IMG/VR virus record: IMGVR_UViG_3300042154_002140
Coordinates: 1-23,531 of that record
DNA from: a virus
Length of the DNA stretch: 23,531 nt
Direction: 5' to 3' (one strand)
Shown here: piece after piece, positions 1 to 6,379 of the stretch
Numbering within the stretch: position 1 is the stretch's first letter
Layout of the letters: each line of letters begins with the position of its first letter
The notes under the pieces: model-generated
Told to the model about the DNA's origin: nothing
Database searches by the model: none
The model's input: only the letters and a program-made list of their open reading frames with translations
Made by a program: the position numbers and the translations under genes

Positions 1-525
1 CTGGAGGAGGGAGGATTTAAACTCCCATTCAACCTCCGAGATACTGCGGGGGCTATTGGCAGCAGCCCACGTAGCGAGTGCCTTGTAGGTCATGCGGTAG
101 GCATCCTTGTGGACATGGATCTTGCCAAGGGCGCAGAACTTACCCCCCAACGGGAGCGGGTAAGTTGCGGGATCGGGATCTTCGTCAGGCGACTGGAACA
201 GAAGCGTGATCTCTGCGAACTCGATGACCTTGTGGTCCGACTCTTCGCGGAGGACCGCTGCTTCAGCTTCGTTGTAAGCCATCCGGCACATGGCATCGGA
301 GCCATACGGGATGTCTTCTTTCCAACCCTTGACAGGGTTGATCACCGTGACGGGGATCGCCGACTCTTTCTCAGCGAGAACGTGGATCTTGTCCAGAACG
401 ATGGACCCAACTGGAGCATCGATATTCGATGTCTTCTGGATCAGGTTGATGCGGGGGATATCAATGTCATCTGCGGAGATGAGAAATCCCTTGTTTGCTG
501 GTTGCGTCTTTACGATTTCACTCAT
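1..525 (-). CDS. Partial phage protein of unknown function, possibly DNA-metabolism associated (C-terminus outside window)
   Basis: The reading frame starts at the ATG at 525 (first residues MSEIVKTQPANKG) and stays open for all 175 codons to the left edge, so only the N-terminal part is visible. It is soluble, with no signal peptide or membrane segment. The early stretch DIDIPRINLIQKTS, followed by a short beta-rich segment and a later aromatic segment, recalls a common phage protein found near recombination or single-strand DNA-binding genes. That resemblance is from memory and weak. The gene lies 45 bases downstream of the split nuclease in the same leftward cluster, which fits a role in DNA metabolism. 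There is no Shine-Dalgarno sequence; the upstream bases read AAAACAAC. The frame is surely coding, but no function can be assigned. Confidence 0.75.
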   Translation of the reverse strand, partial: MSEIVKTQPANKGFLISADDIDIPRINLIQKTSNIDAPVGSIVLDKIHVLAEKESAIPVTVINPVKGWKEDIPYGSDAMCRMAYNEAEAAVLREESDHKVIEFAEITLLFQSPDEDPDPATYPLPLGGKFCALGKIHVHKDAYRMTYKALATWAAANSPRSISEVEWEFKSSLLQ

Positions 526-570
526 GTTGTTTTACTGCGTTTTGTTTTATTGGTTTGTTAGTTTAGCGTC

Positions 571-1437
571 TCAGGAGAGCGTGAACCGCTCCTCAGAGGT
601 CTCAAGGATCCCATGTGAATCGAGATCGTCAAGAAATTCTTTTTGTTTCGCCCCCTTTTCACCCTTCGGGGCTTTATCAGAAATAGCCTTGGTAAGCTTA
701 CCCAGCGGAAAGGTTGCCGTGGAAAGCAATTCAGCTTCCGTAAGTCCGTAACCCAGAGCTACTTCGACAAGCTTCTCGTTGTCCTCACAACGCTTCATGC
801 ACCCCATGGAACGCAGCCGCAAGGTGGGGAACTCAAGCCCGTCCTTCGCCATAGCCACCACCTTGGAGCGGAATGTGTCTGCCCAATTGGACACAACCTT
901 AGCGATTCCGTAGACGTTCTCAAGCGTCTCAGGGTCTGCACCTTCTGGGTCGAGCGAGTCAGGTAGGCTCACGCCCAGCTTGTCTGCGACCCCAAGGACG
1001 AGACTTCCCAACGCGGGGCAGTTCGACTCGTAAGCACAGAAGCGGCAGTTCTGAGTCGGGTTCAACTCGTCCAATGACGGTGTGCCACAAGCCCACTTGG
1101 AGCGAACATAGGCAGCACGGGCGATTACCACGCTGACCTGTTCCCGCAAGGTCTCAAGTTCACTGCGGTGAAAGGTATGGTTGGGGGTGTCGTTGTAGAA
1201 GGGGATGTAGAAAACGAACGTGACGCTTTCAATGTCACTGAACTTCTCAAACACCCCGATGGTGTAAGCCTTCGCTTGCCAGTTCTCAGAGGGGTGATCA
1301 ATCTGTGATACCCCCGTTTTATAATCAGCAAGGAGTGCCTTCTTATCTTTGATCGTAAGACGGTCGCAGGTTCCGTAGGTCTTAAGACCGTAGTTGAGGG
1401 GGATCTCCAATTGGATCTCGTTGTATTCTGTTATCAT
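571..1437 (-). CDS. RecB/Cas4-type PD-(D/E)XK nuclease, C-terminal subunit of a split enzyme
   Basis: 288 residues carrying the catalytic core of a RecB-family (PDDEXK_1/DUF2800-like) nuclease. GTCD contains Asp25. LLADYKTG supplies the Asp38-x-Lys40 pair, and NWQAKAY gives the Gln54-x3-Tyr58 motif. Cys131, Cys134 and Cys140 form the CxxCx5C arrangement typical of the C-terminal ligands of the [4Fe-4S] staple in Cas4, AddB and Dna2. The usual N-terminal quarter, with the first cysteine and the GxxxH motif, is absent here; it is encoded by a separate gene at 1899-2144. The start ATG overlaps the stop of the preceding gene as ATGA. Such enzymes process DNA ends in recombination and are common in phage replication clusters. 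The 3' end holds an imperfect GGAG/CTCC hairpin. Nuclease family membership is well supported; function as a two-chain enzyme is inferred. Confidence 0.85.
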   Translation of the reverse strand: MITEYNEIQLEIPLNYGLKTYGTCDRLTIKDKKALLADYKTGVSQIDHPSENWQAKAYTIGVFEKFSDIESVTFVFYIPFYNDTPNHTFHRSELETLREQVSVVIARAAYVRSKWACGTPSLDELNPTQNCRFCAYESNCPALGSLVLGVADKLGVSLPDSLDPEGADPETLENVYGIAKVVSNWADTFRSKVVAMAKDGLEFPTLRLRSMGCMKRCEDNEKLVEVALGYGLTEAELLSTATFPLGKLTKAISDKAPKGEKGAKQKEFLDDLDSHGILETSEERFTLS

Positions 1438-1652
1438 TGATTTTCTCGTTTAAGATGCTTCACAAATTCTCTGACATTCTTGGGGTTAGCGGTAGCCCAA
1501 AGGCATCCCCGCTCTTGACGACACCAGTCCTCATACAACATGGTCAAGGTTTCGTCTGGGAACTTGGAAAGAAGCTCATGCTCCTTGAGGAGCCTCATAT
1601 CTTTCATCTGCGACTTGTCGAGCCATTCTCCGACAGTGTGTGATTCAGTCAT
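1434..1652 (-). CDS. Small hypothetical protein lying between the two nuclease halves
   Basis: 72 residues, charged and predicted mostly helical, with an N-terminal TVGEWLDKSQMKDMRLLKEH segment and a basic C-terminus (VKHLKRENQ). I do not recognise the family. It starts inside the 3' end of the winged-helix gene (8-base overlap) and its stop overlaps the start of the nuclease C-terminal gene as ATGA. It is therefore almost certainly translated from the same message and coupled to both neighbours. Its position between two parts of one enzyme suggests either insertion into an ancestral nuclease gene or an accessory subunit; the sequence alone cannot separate these. Two cysteines (WCRQERGC) are present but do not form a clear metal site. 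Confidence 0.7.
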   Translation of the reverse strand: MTESHTVGEWLDKSQMKDMRLLKEHELLSKFPDETLTMLYEDWCRQERGCLWATANPKNVREFVKHLKRENQ

Positions 1653-1902
1653 TGTCTTTTGTATTTAGTTGCCAAAGTGTTCCTTTACGGCAGTTGTTGG
1701 ATGATTCCTTGAGAAGTCGGCGGGGATCCCGTGTCATTACCAAGTGTTGTTTTATCTCGTTGAGAACTTTCGAGATGTTGGTTGCCTTCGGCCACGCGAG
1801 AGCTTCAGTCAAGTCCCGGATGTGCCACTGCTTCCCATCGCTTAACAACAGCAGGATTTTATCGCGTAAGTCTGCCCGTTGTCCGTATCGGAGAGATCTC
1901 AT
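1645..1902 (-). CDS. Small winged-helix-like DNA-binding protein
   Basis: 85 residues. LRDKILLLLSDGKQWHIRDL, then a helix-turn-helix-like ALAWPKATNISKVLNEIKQH, then a two-strand wing (VMTRDPRR, KGTLWQLN) gives the order expected of a winged-helix domain covering almost the whole protein. The family is inferred from this pattern, not from a specific match. It begins by ATGA overlap with the stop of the nuclease N-terminal gene (1899-2144) and is followed by the 72-residue gene with an 8-base overlap. It could regulate the cluster, or act as a DNA-binding partner of the split nuclease that surrounds it. Confidence 0.7.
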   Translation of the reverse strand: MRSLRYGQRADLRDKILLLLSDGKQWHIRDLTEALAWPKATNISKVLNEIKQHLVMTRDPRRLLKESSNNCRKGTLWQLNTKDND

Positions 1903-2144
1903 CCTGCGGTGAAGGTCTCAAGGAACTTGGTCTCCATATCCACGATCTTGTCGTAGATCGAAACTTCTTCCTCATCGTGCAGAGCAGATGGGTCGCGGGT
2001 TTCGAGAGCTTCATGGATGCGTGTCCCCTTTTCTGCGGCGGCACTGCTGCCACTCAGTCCTTTGTAGCCGGGACACCCAGCGACATACTTCAGTGAGCTT
2101 GGGGAGAACTCAGCGTGTCCCCGGTTTGCGTGGTCTGGTTTCAT
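1899..2144 (-). CDS. RecB/Cas4-type PD-(D/E)XK nuclease, N-terminal subunit of a split enzyme
   Basis: 81 residues that look like the first quarter of a DUF2800/PDDEXK_1 nuclease. HAEFSPSSLKYVAGCPGY matches the usual N-terminal 'HA.lSPSs...w..CPgs' segment. Cys24 sits where the first iron-sulfur ligand of Cas4/AddB-like nucleases lies. G40-T-R-I-H44-E is the GxxxH motif, normally followed by a helix. The protein then ends with a helix (VDMETKFLETF) exactly where the beta-strand leading to the catalytic Asp should begin; that strand opens the protein encoded at 571-1437. The ORF is intact, with clean ATGA overlaps at both ends, so this is not a simple frameshift wreck. It has no catalytic Asp or Lys of its own and would need the other chain to be active. 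Confidence 0.8.
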   Translation of the reverse strand: MKPDHANRGHAEFSPSSLKYVAGCPGYKGLSGSSAAAEKGTRIHEALETRDPSALHDEEEVSIYDKIVDMETKFLETFTAG

Positions 2145-2350
2145 TTTTCGTTTAGTAGTTTCATCACAAAAGCTTTCACATCTTCTTTACTCATGTCTCC
2201 GCTAAGGGACTTGATGAGTTCTTTGAGAAGGTGTTGGGTGAAGTTCATGTCCCCGATGGTGGAGTCAATGTCAACGATGAGGTTGACAATTTTCTTCTCG
2301 CTCATCGTAGCGAGGATCGCGTCAGCGTCAATTTCTGGGTCTCTTGTCAT
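2141..2350 (-). CDS. Small hypothetical helical protein
   Basis: 69 residues, acidic N-terminal half and predicted all-helical (KKIVNLIVDIDSTIGD, then HLLKELIKSLSGDMSKEDV). No family recognised, no membrane segment and no cysteine motif. Its TGA overlaps the ATG of the nuclease N-terminal gene, which supports its being a real gene of the operon. The 89 bases before it form one of the larger gaps of the cluster and contain an A/T-rich leader (TTTTAAAGT directly before the ATG) and a C-rich 11-mer also present downstream of the terminase gene. An internal promoter here is possible. Confidence 0.65.
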   Translation of the reverse strand: MTRDPEIDADAILATMSEKKIVNLIVDIDSTIGDMNFTQHLLKELIKSLSGDMSKEDVKAFVMKLLNEK

Positions 2351-2439
2351 ACTTTAAAATATGAGTTGCCTGTAGGGGGGTCATTTTCTTATCGGAAGGG
2401 GTTTTCTTGTTTAGGAAAAAGCCTCTCTGAAGAAAAGGA

Positions 2440-2709
2440 TTACATCATTTTGATGGTGATACTCGCGATCATTTTGCCGGGGGCAACGTCCATGACCGCA
2501 ACAGGTTCGGTGTTACGTTGTGCGTTGTATCGCTCCCGCGCCTTGTCCATCGCGGCTTGTCTCTCCGCTTCTTGTTGATCAGACTGAGCAGCTACCCCTG
2601 CGTTGAAGGCGCGTGTGAAAAGCTCATGCATCGTCATGTAGGGTTTTCTTTCAAACTCAGCCATTCTCTCTGCGTTGCTATCTTCTCTTCGGTTATCGAT
2701 GATGTTCAT
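2440..2709 (-). CDS. Small hypothetical protein with a coiled-coil-like middle
   Basis: 89 residues. A charged start (MNIIDNRREDSNAERMAEF) is followed by a helix (HELFTRAFNAGVAAQ) and a Gln/Glu/Ala/Arg-rich stretch likely to form a coiled coil. The protein ends in a short hydrophobic beta-like segment (VAVMDVAPGKMIASITIKMM). An alternative start at MAEFERKPY would shorten it by 15 residues. It lies 7 bases downstream of the 98-residue conserved phage gene. The sequence before the ATG is A/T-rich (TATAAATAACAA) without a Shine-Dalgarno. The family is not recognised. Confidence 0.6.
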   Translation of the reverse strand: MNIIDNRREDSNAERMAEFERKPYMTMHELFTRAFNAGVAAQSDQQEAERQAAMDKARERYNAQRNTEPVAVMDVAPGKMIASITIKMM

Positions 2710-2716
2710 TTGTTAT

Positions 2717-3013
2717 TTATACTTGTTTGGTTTGTTTGGTTTGTTCCACTTTTTCCTGCCACTCACGCAGGAACGATTCCTCGCCGTCGTCGCCGCTGAG
2801 TAGGTAGTCGATTCGCTTAACCATCTCCGCGACCTTCCGCAAGGTGTATACCGTTTCTTCAAACTTGTCGGTGATCTCCTGCGGGAATCCGTTCCCAATC
2901 CTCTCGCCGAATCGGTCGAGAGTCTTGTCGTCGTTCAACGCGATCAATTCTTCAATTTCAAATGCGATATCAGTTAAGCGGTGCTGATGATATCCGATAT
3001 ATCCTCCACTCAT
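2717..3013 (-). CDS. Conserved small phage protein of unknown function
   Basis: 98 residues. The pattern MSGGYIGYHQHRLTDIAFEI, then ITDKFEETVYTLRKVAEMV, then RIDYLLSGDDGEESFLREW matches a small protein seen in many phage genomes, with an MSGGYF.Y...I.DIA..IE start and a RID.L.SGDDGE.SF end. Its role is unknown; it is usually found in the early or DNA-metabolism region. The end of this copy is Lys/Gln/Thr/Val repetitive (QTKQTKQV). Just before its ATG lies one copy of a 24-base imperfect direct repeat whose other copy follows the upstream gene's stop. The family resemblance is recalled, not computed. Confidence 0.8.
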   Translation of the reverse strand: MSGGYIGYHQHRLTDIAFEIEELIALNDDKTLDRFGERIGNGFPQEITDKFEETVYTLRKVAEMVKRIDYLLSGDDGEESFLREWQEKVEQTKQTKQV

Positions 3014-3078
3014 AATTCGTCATGCGCTGCGAGTAACTTGCCTAGATTGCTTTTAATTCGTCACACTCTGCGAATAGC
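3014..3078 (-). repeat. Imperfect 24-base direct repeat in an intergenic gap
   Basis: Copies at 3014-3037 and 3055-3078 match at 19 of 24 positions, with a period of 41 bases; both begin AATTCGTCA and share CTGCGA. Read on the transcribed strand, one copy abuts the ATG at 3013 and the other follows the stop at 3080. It could be a duplicated operator or RNA element, or the remains of a local duplication. Confidence 0.6.
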
Positions 3079-3079
3079 A

Positions 3080-3481
3080 TCAGAGCCACTCTTCAATAAT
3101 CATCGCGCCACGAAAGGTGAAGCCATGCGCGTAATATCCGTTGTGATGATTCTCTAGCCGCAGGAATAGGTCCGGCGCATTTTTCTTGCCTCCCCAGCTA
3201 CTCACCAGTTTGAACGTAGCGACGTATTGCTCGCTATCGCGGTCGTCTTGGCGCTGGAAGAAGAGTGGGTCGAATCGGTAACCGTCTAGTTCGATTTCTT
3301 TTCCAGCGTAATCGTCGCTCCTGTAAACTGGGTTATTCCCGTCCGGCGTTTCGCTGATCGTCCAGAAGGCCTGTTCACAACAGGTTCGACTTAGGTCGTA
3401 GCCTAGGATCACGTTGTTGGTGTCGATGAAGTTGACCTTCCCCGGAAAGGTTTCGGTTAGGTTCCAGATGTGCGTTTTCAT
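3080..3481 (-). CDS. DUF7448-like phage protein
   Basis: 133 residues. The order 'NFIDTNNVILGYDLSRTCCEQ ... YVATFKLVSSWGG ... LFLRLENHHNGYYAHGF' resembles DUF7448, a small beta-rich domain of unknown function found in phages and bacteria, which typically has a CCE motif after the second strand and ends with an N.HNGYYSHGF-like segment. There is no catalytic motif or membrane segment. Its ATG overlaps the TGA of the tiny membrane ORF upstream, so the two are probably translated together. Family assignment is from memory of the motif pattern; function unknown. Confidence 0.75.
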   Translation of the reverse strand: MKTHIWNLTETFPGKVNFIDTNNVILGYDLSRTCCEQAFWTISETPDGNNPVYRSDDYAGKEIELDGYRFDPLFFQRQDDRDSEQYVATFKLVSSWGGKKNAPDLFLRLENHHNGYYAHGFTFRGAMIIEEWL

Positions 3482-3555
3482 GGATTAAAGGTAGCGTCGA
3501 TCATAGCGACTCCAGTGAGGATCGCGAAGAGGACAAAGAGGGAGATTTCGGTCAT
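3478..3555 (-). CDS. 25-residue single-pass membrane microprotein
   Basis: A very short ORF: Met-Thr-Glu, then a hydrophobic stretch (ISLFVLFAILTGVAMI), then DATFNP and a stop. Its ATG overlaps the stop of the zinc-ribbon gene as ATGA, and its own TGA overlaps the ATG of the DUF7448-like gene as ATGA. It therefore exactly fills the space between two genes that otherwise would not touch. That double coupling, together with the single plausible transmembrane helix, is the argument that it is real. Possible roles include membrane targeting, a small toxin or lysis-related peptide, or host takeover; none is shown by the sequence. Confidence 0.6.
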   Translation of the reverse strand: MTEISLFVLFAILTGVAMIDATFNP

Positions 3556-3785
3556 GGTTTCTCTTGTGCGTTTCGTTCGGTGGGGGTGGGTTTATCAAAT
3601 GGGATACCACGGGATGCCCTGTATCTGTTGCGGTTGTATTGACGAGATTTCTCAGCGCAGCTAGCACAACGGTTCTTGGTTCCGCCTTCGCCACCGAAAG
3701 GGTAGCGTCCGCACTGTAGGCACATGCCTTGGTCAATCTTTTGTTTCTGCCAGTTATTCATGGTTCTAGTATCTTTGTTAGGCAA
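3552..3785 (-). CDS. Small zinc-ribbon protein
   Basis: 77 residues with two CxxC pairs: MCLQCGRYPFGG, then NRCASCAEKSRQ, spaced 16 residues apart, as expected for a four-cysteine zinc ribbon. The C-terminal half is basic and polar (SRQYNRNRYRASRG). Such small treble-clef or ribbon proteins are common in phages and may bind nucleic acid or a host protein. The start overlaps the 3' end of the helicase gene by 8 bases, and the stop overlaps the 25-residue membrane ORF. The initial MPNKDTRTMNNWQ contains a second Met that could be the true start. Confidence 0.75.
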   Translation of the reverse strand: MPNKDTRTMNNWQKQKIDQGMCLQCGRYPFGGEGGTKNRCASCAEKSRQYNRNRYRASRGIPFDKPTPTERNAQEKP

Positions 3786-5097
3786 CCCCGTGCAGGGTTG
3801 TTAAATTTTCAATCTTCCGCTGGAGTGCCTTGATGACAACCTCCTCGATGGAGTCTGAGGCGAACAAGACCTTCTGGATCGCATCGGACTTTGCGCCATT
3901 GCGGTGGATTCGCCCAAGGCACTGCACATGGTTTTTCGCGGAGTAGCTGGGCGAGATCAATGACACCCGTGGGTATTCCCCCCGCAGATCGTGGAGCGAG
4001 ATACCAGTTCCTCCTGCGGCGATATTGACCACTACGACTCTATCCTCGTCCCGCTGGAATCGGTCGATGATGTTCTGCCTGTCGTCGGCTGTCTGGTTGC
4101 CCACGATCTTCCCACACCCTAGGAGTTGGGCAAGGGCATCTGCCGTGTCGGAGAAATTGACAAAGATCACCACGGACTTTCCTTCCAGCAAAAGATCCTC
4201 TGCCATCTCTGCGATGTCGTGGACCTTGAGCGACTCCGCTAACTGCCGTGCGCGTAGGATGTTTACGAGCATGATGTTGTCCTTGTCCTCAACGGTTCCG
4301 TTCTCGATGTAGTCCTCCATGATTTGGGGCGTAAGCCCAAGGTCATGGAATGCCTTGCGGATCTTGGACAGGTTGGAGAACTGGATCGGTTCGTAGTGGA
4401 CCATGTTCTTCCGGAACGAATCGGGGAAGTCAGAAATGCTGAGTTTGTGCGCGGAGTGTCCGTCTGCCTCGTAAAGCTCCGTGCGGATGTTGGAGAGGTA
4501 TCTTTTGGCGACGAAGTCCCACTGACCCCATGCGTTCCTCACACAACCATTGCGTAACATCCATGAGAAAAAGTTAGGTAACCCGTTCTCCGATTTGTTG
4601 AGGTTGTGCAGTTGCATCGCATAACCCAGCCCACGCATCTCTGCTGGATTCTCCGCTGCCGTAGCGGACATGGAGTGGGTCACATACCCTTGCTGGAGCA
4701 GCGAGATAAACAACTGCGCGTTCTGCGTGTATGGACCCTTGCACTTATGGACTTCGTCAAGCAGGACGAGGGTGTTCTTGGGCAGCTTCCAAGTCATTAG
4801 CTTCGCCCCTTGCTTGGACATCCACGGGGTTTTACCACCCCGGATCTTCTCGTAGTTGGTCACGAAAAGTGGTGTCACGTTGCACTCAGCCAACTCACGC
4901 TCCCATGAGGGGATCACTGCCTTTGGGCATAGGACGGCAACGTGGTTACCTTCCTGCACCCACTCCATGGCGAGTCTCGCGGCTACCACGGTCTTGCCCG
5001 TTCCGGTCGAGGAGGTGTCGAGGGTCGATTTTCTGGACAGGTGTTTCGTCCGGAAGAAGTCTTTTGCCTCCACTTGTTTGTCGAATAATTGCTTCAC
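3778..5097 (-). CDS. SNF2-type superfamily 2 DEVH helicase/ATPase
   Basis: 439 residues with the full SF2 motif set: Walker A STGTGKT (Lys35), the Walker B/motif II box DEVH at 114-117, motif III SAT at 144-146, motif V NIAAGGTGISLHDL, and motif VI QCLGRIHRNG at about 392-401. The two RecA-like lobes are compact, as in phage SNF2-like helicases; there is no nuclease or Zn domain. It probably translocates on or remodels DNA during replication or recombination, fitting its place after the Holliday junction resolvase. The start is GTG at 5095-5097. No in-frame ATG exists upstream, and the first internal Met (residue 44) would remove the Walker A motif. The 46-base gap to the resolvase stop has no obvious ribosome-binding site. 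Confidence 0.93.
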   Translation of the reverse strand: MKQLFDKQVEAKDFFRTKHLSRKSTLDTSSTGTGKTVVAARLAMEWVQEGNHVAVLCPKAVIPSWERELAECNVTPLFVTNYEKIRGGKTPWMSKQGAKLMTWKLPKNTLVLLDEVHKCKGPYTQNAQLFISLLQQGYVTHSMSATAAENPAEMRGLGYAMQLHNLNKSENGLPNFFSWMLRNGCVRNAWGQWDFVAKRYLSNIRTELYEADGHSAHKLSISDFPDSFRKNMVHYEPIQFSNLSKIRKAFHDLGLTPQIMEDYIENGTVEDKDNIMLVNILRARQLAESLKVHDIAEMAEDLLLEGKSVVIFVNFSDTADALAQLLGCGKIVGNQTADDRQNIIDRFQRDEDRVVVVNIAAGGTGISLHDLRGEYPRVSLISPSYSAKNHVQCLGRIHRNGAKSDAIQKVLFASDSIEEVVIKALQRKIENLTTLHGVA

Positions 5098-5143
5098 AGG
5101 GGGGACCGTAAAGCCGGAAACAAAACCATCAAGGGATTTTTGT

Positions 5144-5623
5144 TTACTTTTGTTTTCTCCAATAACACGCGATAAGATAAGCGTCGATCATCCCGTCATG
5201 GGGGATTGTCGCCTTGTCTGATTTTGTCCAATCCTCGCCGGGAGATAGCTGTTCAGCTACGGTCAGCGCAGCAGCCTTCGTTCCCTTGCCCTTGGATCCT
5301 ACCAGCATATTCTTCTGCCATTGGTGGACTTCAACAGGGACCGTTTGCCACCCCTTCATCTCACACGCCCCTAGGATCTTGCCGAAGTTCATCGCCATCG
5401 ACCTCATTGCCTGAGAGCTTTTGGCGTGGCGCAAGGGTTCCTCGATCACGATACAGGGTTCAGTGTGCAGGGCGAGGATCCAATCGCGGAGTGCGAGGAC
5501 ATCCACTTCGGACTTGCCGTTCCGTTTGAGGATCGGCATGACTCGCTTCGCGATAATCTTGCCGTGACTACGCGAGATTGCGCAGAGTCCTCCGTCGATC
5601 CCATTATCGATCCCGATGATCAT
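5144..5623 (-). CDS. RuvC-like Holliday junction resolvase
   Basis: 159 residues, the usual length for phage RuvC-type resolvases. The RNase H-fold acidic residues are in place: Asp6 in IIGIDNGIDGG, Glu61/Glu62 in IVIEEP, and Asp143/Asp147 in HDGMIDAYLIA. The enzyme would cleave branched DNA, either to resolve recombination intermediates or to debranch concatemers before packaging. The ATG overlaps the TGA of the HTH/small terminase gene, linking it to packaging; the SNF2 helicase follows. The family is highly recognisable. Confidence 0.9.
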   Translation of the reverse strand: MIIGIDNGIDGGLCAISRSHGKIIAKRVMPILKRNGKSEVDVLALRDWILALHTEPCIVIEEPLRHAKSSQAMRSMAMNFGKILGACEMKGWQTVPVEVHQWQKNMLVGSKGKGTKAAALTVAEQLSPGEDWTKSDKATIPHDGMIDAYLIACYWRKQK

Positions 5624-6333
5624 CCTTCGTCCTCGACCTCGATATCATCGACCTCGACATCGACCTCATCTTCAACTTCGTCGCTTTCGGCATCAACGTC
5701 GATGACCTTGCCCTTGTTCTGCCGCAGTGCCTTGACATCGATGGTGTGGGTGGGGACTCCCCCTACGCCCACCGCACCTCCGTTGAGCGCAGCCTTGCTG
5801 TTGGTCAGGATCGATACATCGATGCTGATCTTGCCGCGACCACCACCAGACCGTGCATCAAGGCCGAAGCTGCGCCGGATGATCTGGTCAAGTTGGTCAA
5901 GCTCGCGGATGTTCTTGGCAGGTTTAACCAACTTAAGGCTATCCCGCATTAGCTTCACCGCACCAGCGGCAATGTAGCTCTGATACTTCTCAGCGGGGGA
6001 TGTCTGTGCAGCAGCGTGTTCCAAGATCGCCAGATCTTCTGCTTGCCGTTCGTTGGTCTTCTCAAGCCGGATCGAGTCACTGAGAACCCCGGTCAGGTTC
6101 GTGGTAAGGACTTCCTCCACAGGATCAACTTTCGGTTCTCCTAGTTTTGTGTTAGTGTGATAGCGACTCTCCTTTGGAGGAACCCCTAACTCACGCAACC
6201 ATCGACGGAGGGTTGATTTCGAGATCTGCAACTCCTGCATGATGCGGGGCTGCGGGATATCCTGATTGTGCAGATCAATAGCCCTCTGCCTTAACTGATC
6301 CTTTTGGAGTTGGTGTTTAGTCAATTTGGGCAT
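5620..6333 (-). CDS. HTH protein with acidic tail, probable terminase small subunit
   Basis: 237 residues. A homeodomain-like helix-turn-helix lies at about 15-50 (AIDLHNQDIPQPRIMQELQI then SKSTLRRWLRELG). A long helical centre (about 75-170, with LDQLDQIIRRSFGLDARSG) could oligomerise, followed by a Gly-rich linker. The end is strongly acidic (VIDVDAESDEVEDEVDVEVD and on), encoded by short GA(C/T)-GTC-type DNA repeats. N-terminal HTH, helical oligomerisation region and position beside the large terminase gene suggest the DNA-recognition subunit of the packaging motor. Unusually, it is divergent from the large subunit rather than in tandem. It could instead be a transcription factor acting on the shared upstream region. 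Confidence 0.6.
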   Translation of the reverse strand: MPKLTKHQLQKDQLRQRAIDLHNQDIPQPRIMQELQISKSTLRRWLRELGVPPKESRYHTNTKLGEPKVDPVEEVLTTNLTGVLSDSIRLEKTNERQAEDLAILEHAAAQTSPAEKYQSYIAAGAVKLMRDSLKLVKPAKNIRELDQLDQIIRRSFGLDARSGGGRGKISIDVSILTNSKAALNGGAVGVGGVPTHTIDVKALRQNKGKVIDVDAESDEVEDEVDVEVDDIEVEDEG

Positions 6334-6360
6334 ACTTGTTTGGTCAATTTAGGTATACTT
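6320..6360. promoter_or_regulatory. Direct repeat in the divergent promoter region between the HTH gene and the terminase gene
   Basis: GTCAATTTGGGCATACTT at 6320-6337 and GTCAATTTAGGTATACTT at 6343-6360 match at 16 of 18 positions, with a period of 23 bases (about two helical turns). The first copy includes the start codon of the leftward HTH gene. The second lies in the 46-base region that must carry promoters for both directions and contains a plausible TATACT -10 hexamer for the rightward transcript. The spacing fits two protein-binding sites on one face of DNA; the neighbouring HTH protein is an obvious candidate binder. Confidence 0.5.
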
Positions 6361-6379
6361 TTAATAACAGATCCCCATT

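Noticed and set aside
571-2144. Cas4-like motifs as a sign of a CRISPR system
   Set aside because: There is no repeat-spacer array, cas1 or cas2 in the window; the nuclease fits the phage recombination type.
571-2144. Nuclease split explained as a decayed pseudogene
   Set aside because: Both halves and the two genes between them are intact and joined by ATGA or 8-base overlaps, which decay would not produce.
3485-3736. 83-residue minus-strand ORF
   Set aside because: It overlaps the zinc-ribbon gene and the membrane microprotein in another frame, and lacks motifs and coupled junctions.
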